This document shows positions 63,159-64,000 of a stretch of DNA of 64,000 bases, piece by piece. Location: contig DATGUM010000009.1 of NCBI GenBank assembly GCA_035301345.1, positions 5,819 through 69,818 of the forward strand. The letters run 5' to 3'. The DNA is from CALAMD01 sp035301345 (GTDB lineage Bacteria > Bacillota > Bacilli > Bacillales > Amphibacillaceae). The translations under genes were made by a program, and so were the position numbers. The notes below the pieces were generated by a model. It saw only the letters and a list, made by a program, of their open reading frames with translations. It was not told the origin of the DNA and ran no database searches. Within the stretch, counting starts at the first letter, position 1. Each line of letters begins with the position of its first letter.

Positions 63159-63851
63159 ATGAGCCGAGTAAAAGAACGAACAATTAACCGTGAAATTCCT
63201 GAGTTAGCACCACAGTGGAAGAAATTAAATTTAAAAGAAGTATTAAAGAAAAATGCAGCATTTGTGTCGATTAGTCAAAATAAATGTCTGTATGAATCTG
63301 ACGGTGGATTAGGTCATGAGAATCATCGAGAAAGAGGGAGCTTACCAGCGACGATAAAAGTTGTCGAAGCAGCTCGTCAAGCGAGTAACTTTGTATCTTT
63401 TAACTGGATTGGTTACAATATTTATAGAGAAGATTATCCGAAATCACTCTTTGATAAAGTTCAATATGAAACGTGGGTTGAACACATTGACGTGACAGAT
63501 GAAAAAATTAAACGTGATAACGAACTTGTTGATGAACTACAAGCTCACGTGAAGCCAGGAGATTTACACTTTCATGAATGTGCTTTACAAACGGCTTTTG
63601 TAGGTACACAATTTCCTTTAGAATTATCGAGAAAACAAATTGAAGTGATCGTCTTTACTGGTGTACACTTAGATTGGTGTATAGAAGGAAACGTGAGATT
63701 AGCACGAGATCATGGTTATTTACCGATTGTCATTGGTGACGCGACAGGTTGCGAGAAGCCTGAACAAGAAAAAGCAGCAATGGAGCGAATTAATAACCTA
63801 TTTGCACCTGTTATTTCAGCAGACGAATTCGTAAACTACTTAGCTGAATAG
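63159..63851 (+). CDS. Isochorismatase-like protein with degenerate active site
   Basis: This 230-residue protein has the isochorismatase/nicotinamidase fold in its second half: 'LHFHECALQTAFVGTQFPLEL', 'VIVFTGVHLDWCIEGNVRLARDHGYLPIVIGDATG', with the nucleophile Cys in 'DWC'. The usual catalytic Asp (D-x-Q near the N-terminus) reads I-S-Q-N and the catalytic Lys before 'saF' is absent. The reaction is therefore uncertain. It lies 13 bases after the ligase gene with GAGGAG before the ATG. Confidence 0.75.
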   Translation: MSRVKERTINREIPELAPQWKKLNLKEVLKKNAAFVSISQNKCLYESDGGLGHENHRERGSLPATIKVVEAARQASNFVSFNWIGYNIYREDYPKSLFDKVQYETWVEHIDVTDEKIKRDNELVDELQAHVKPGDLHFHECALQTAFVGTQFPLELSRKQIEVIVFTGVHLDWCIEGNVRLARDHGYLPIVIGDATGCEKPEQEKAAMERINNLFAPVISADEFVNYLAE

Positions 63852-63874
63852 TAGTTATAAAAAGGAGCATGCAA

Positions 63875-64000
63875 ATGTTTGAAGTGAAAACATATTCTGG
63901 TGAAAAGAAAAAAGATTACGAACTATTATATAAGCAATTACAAGCATTATCAGAAGATGAGTCAGAAGCAGTAACTATTTTGGCGAATGCTTCAGCACTA
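63875..64000 (+). CDS. msrC: Free-methionine-(R)-sulfoxide reductase-like GAF protein (partial, runs off the window)
   Basis: Forty-two residues are visible: 'MFEVKTYSGEKKKDYELLYK' and 'ALSEDESEAVTILANASAL'. They match the start of YtsP/fRMsr proteins, single GAF-domain enzymes that reduce free methionine-(R)-sulfoxide to methionine. AAAGGAG seven bases upstream picks ATG 63875 over 63869. It is 23 bases after the isochorismatase-like gene and so belongs to the SAM-riboswitch operon, which suits a methionine-recovery enzyme. The catalytic cysteines lie beyond the window. Confidence 0.78.
   Translation, partial: MFEVKTYSGEKKKDYELLYKQLQALSEDESEAVTILANASAL

Noticed and set aside
1..64000. CRISPR array, prophage, rRNA operon or integrated plasmid
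   Set aside because: No regularly spaced direct repeats, phage structural or integrase genes, rRNA sequence or plasmid replication genes were seen.

Overview
The window reads as the chromosome of a low-GC Gram-positive bacterium of the Bacillaceae. Supporting signs are strong Shine-Dalgarno sequences, lipoprotein signal peptides, a BceRSAB-type antimicrobial-peptide module, an NreABC/NarT nitrate system otherwise known best from staphylococci, and cobalamin, preQ1 and SAM riboswitches of Gram-positive type. The very acidic linkers of the lipoproteins would suit a haloalkaliphile, but that is an inference. No phage, plasmid, CRISPR or rRNA was seen. The only mobile DNA is a decayed transposase remnant near 43.4 kb.

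Layout. 0-12 kb: the tail of a sensor kinase, a flavin reductase-like protein, an MMPL exporter, a NitT/TauT-type ABC importer, a membrane protein, an FMN-binding glutamate synthase-like protein, BrnQ and LemA-HtpX. A cluster of DnaA boxes lies between the glutamate synthase-like gene and brnQ. 12-18 kb: acetyl-CoA-type MetA, ModABC with a divergent helix-turn-helix/binding-protein regulator and a palindromic operator, and a MarR-WrbA pair. 18-21 kb: a vitamin B12 importer (btuFCD plus a DCC-family thiol protein) under a cobalamin riboswitch. 21-25 kb: pstSCAB behind a four-repeat Pho box. 25-28.4 kb: hom-thrC-thrB. 28.5-29 kb: queT under a preQ1-I riboswitch.

29-40 kb is a complete nitrate respiration island: narGHJI, nreABC (nitrate and oxygen sensing), a hemerythrin-domain protein, and a NarT-like nitrate/nitrite transporter carrying an unusual C-terminal PAS domain. 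ModABC supplies the molybdenum that NarG needs. 40-48 kb is mixed: a UPF0178 protein, two MFS exporters (one next to a TetR regulator), a squalene/phytoene synthase-like protein, a DUF4282 protein, the transposase remnant inside a large inverted repeat, a polysaccharide deacetylase-like lipoprotein and an RluA-type pseudouridine synthase. 48-55 kb: an 852-residue DHH-CBS-tRNA nucleotidyltransferase fusion, then a BceRSAB-like module. 55-56.6 kb: an M24 peptidase and a tRNA-Ala(GGC) gene that does not encode its CCA end.

56.8-64 kb is the most intriguing operon. A SAM riboswitch controls a MetY fused to a CoA-binding domain, then a sulfonate-type ABC importer, an acetyl-CoA-synthetase-like ligase, a catalytically degenerate isochorismatase-like protein and the start of a free-methionine-(R)-sulfoxide reductase. 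With the acetyl-CoA-type MetA elsewhere in the window, this suggests a sulfur-scavenging methionine pathway in which the acetate released by MetY is recycled to acetyl-CoA.
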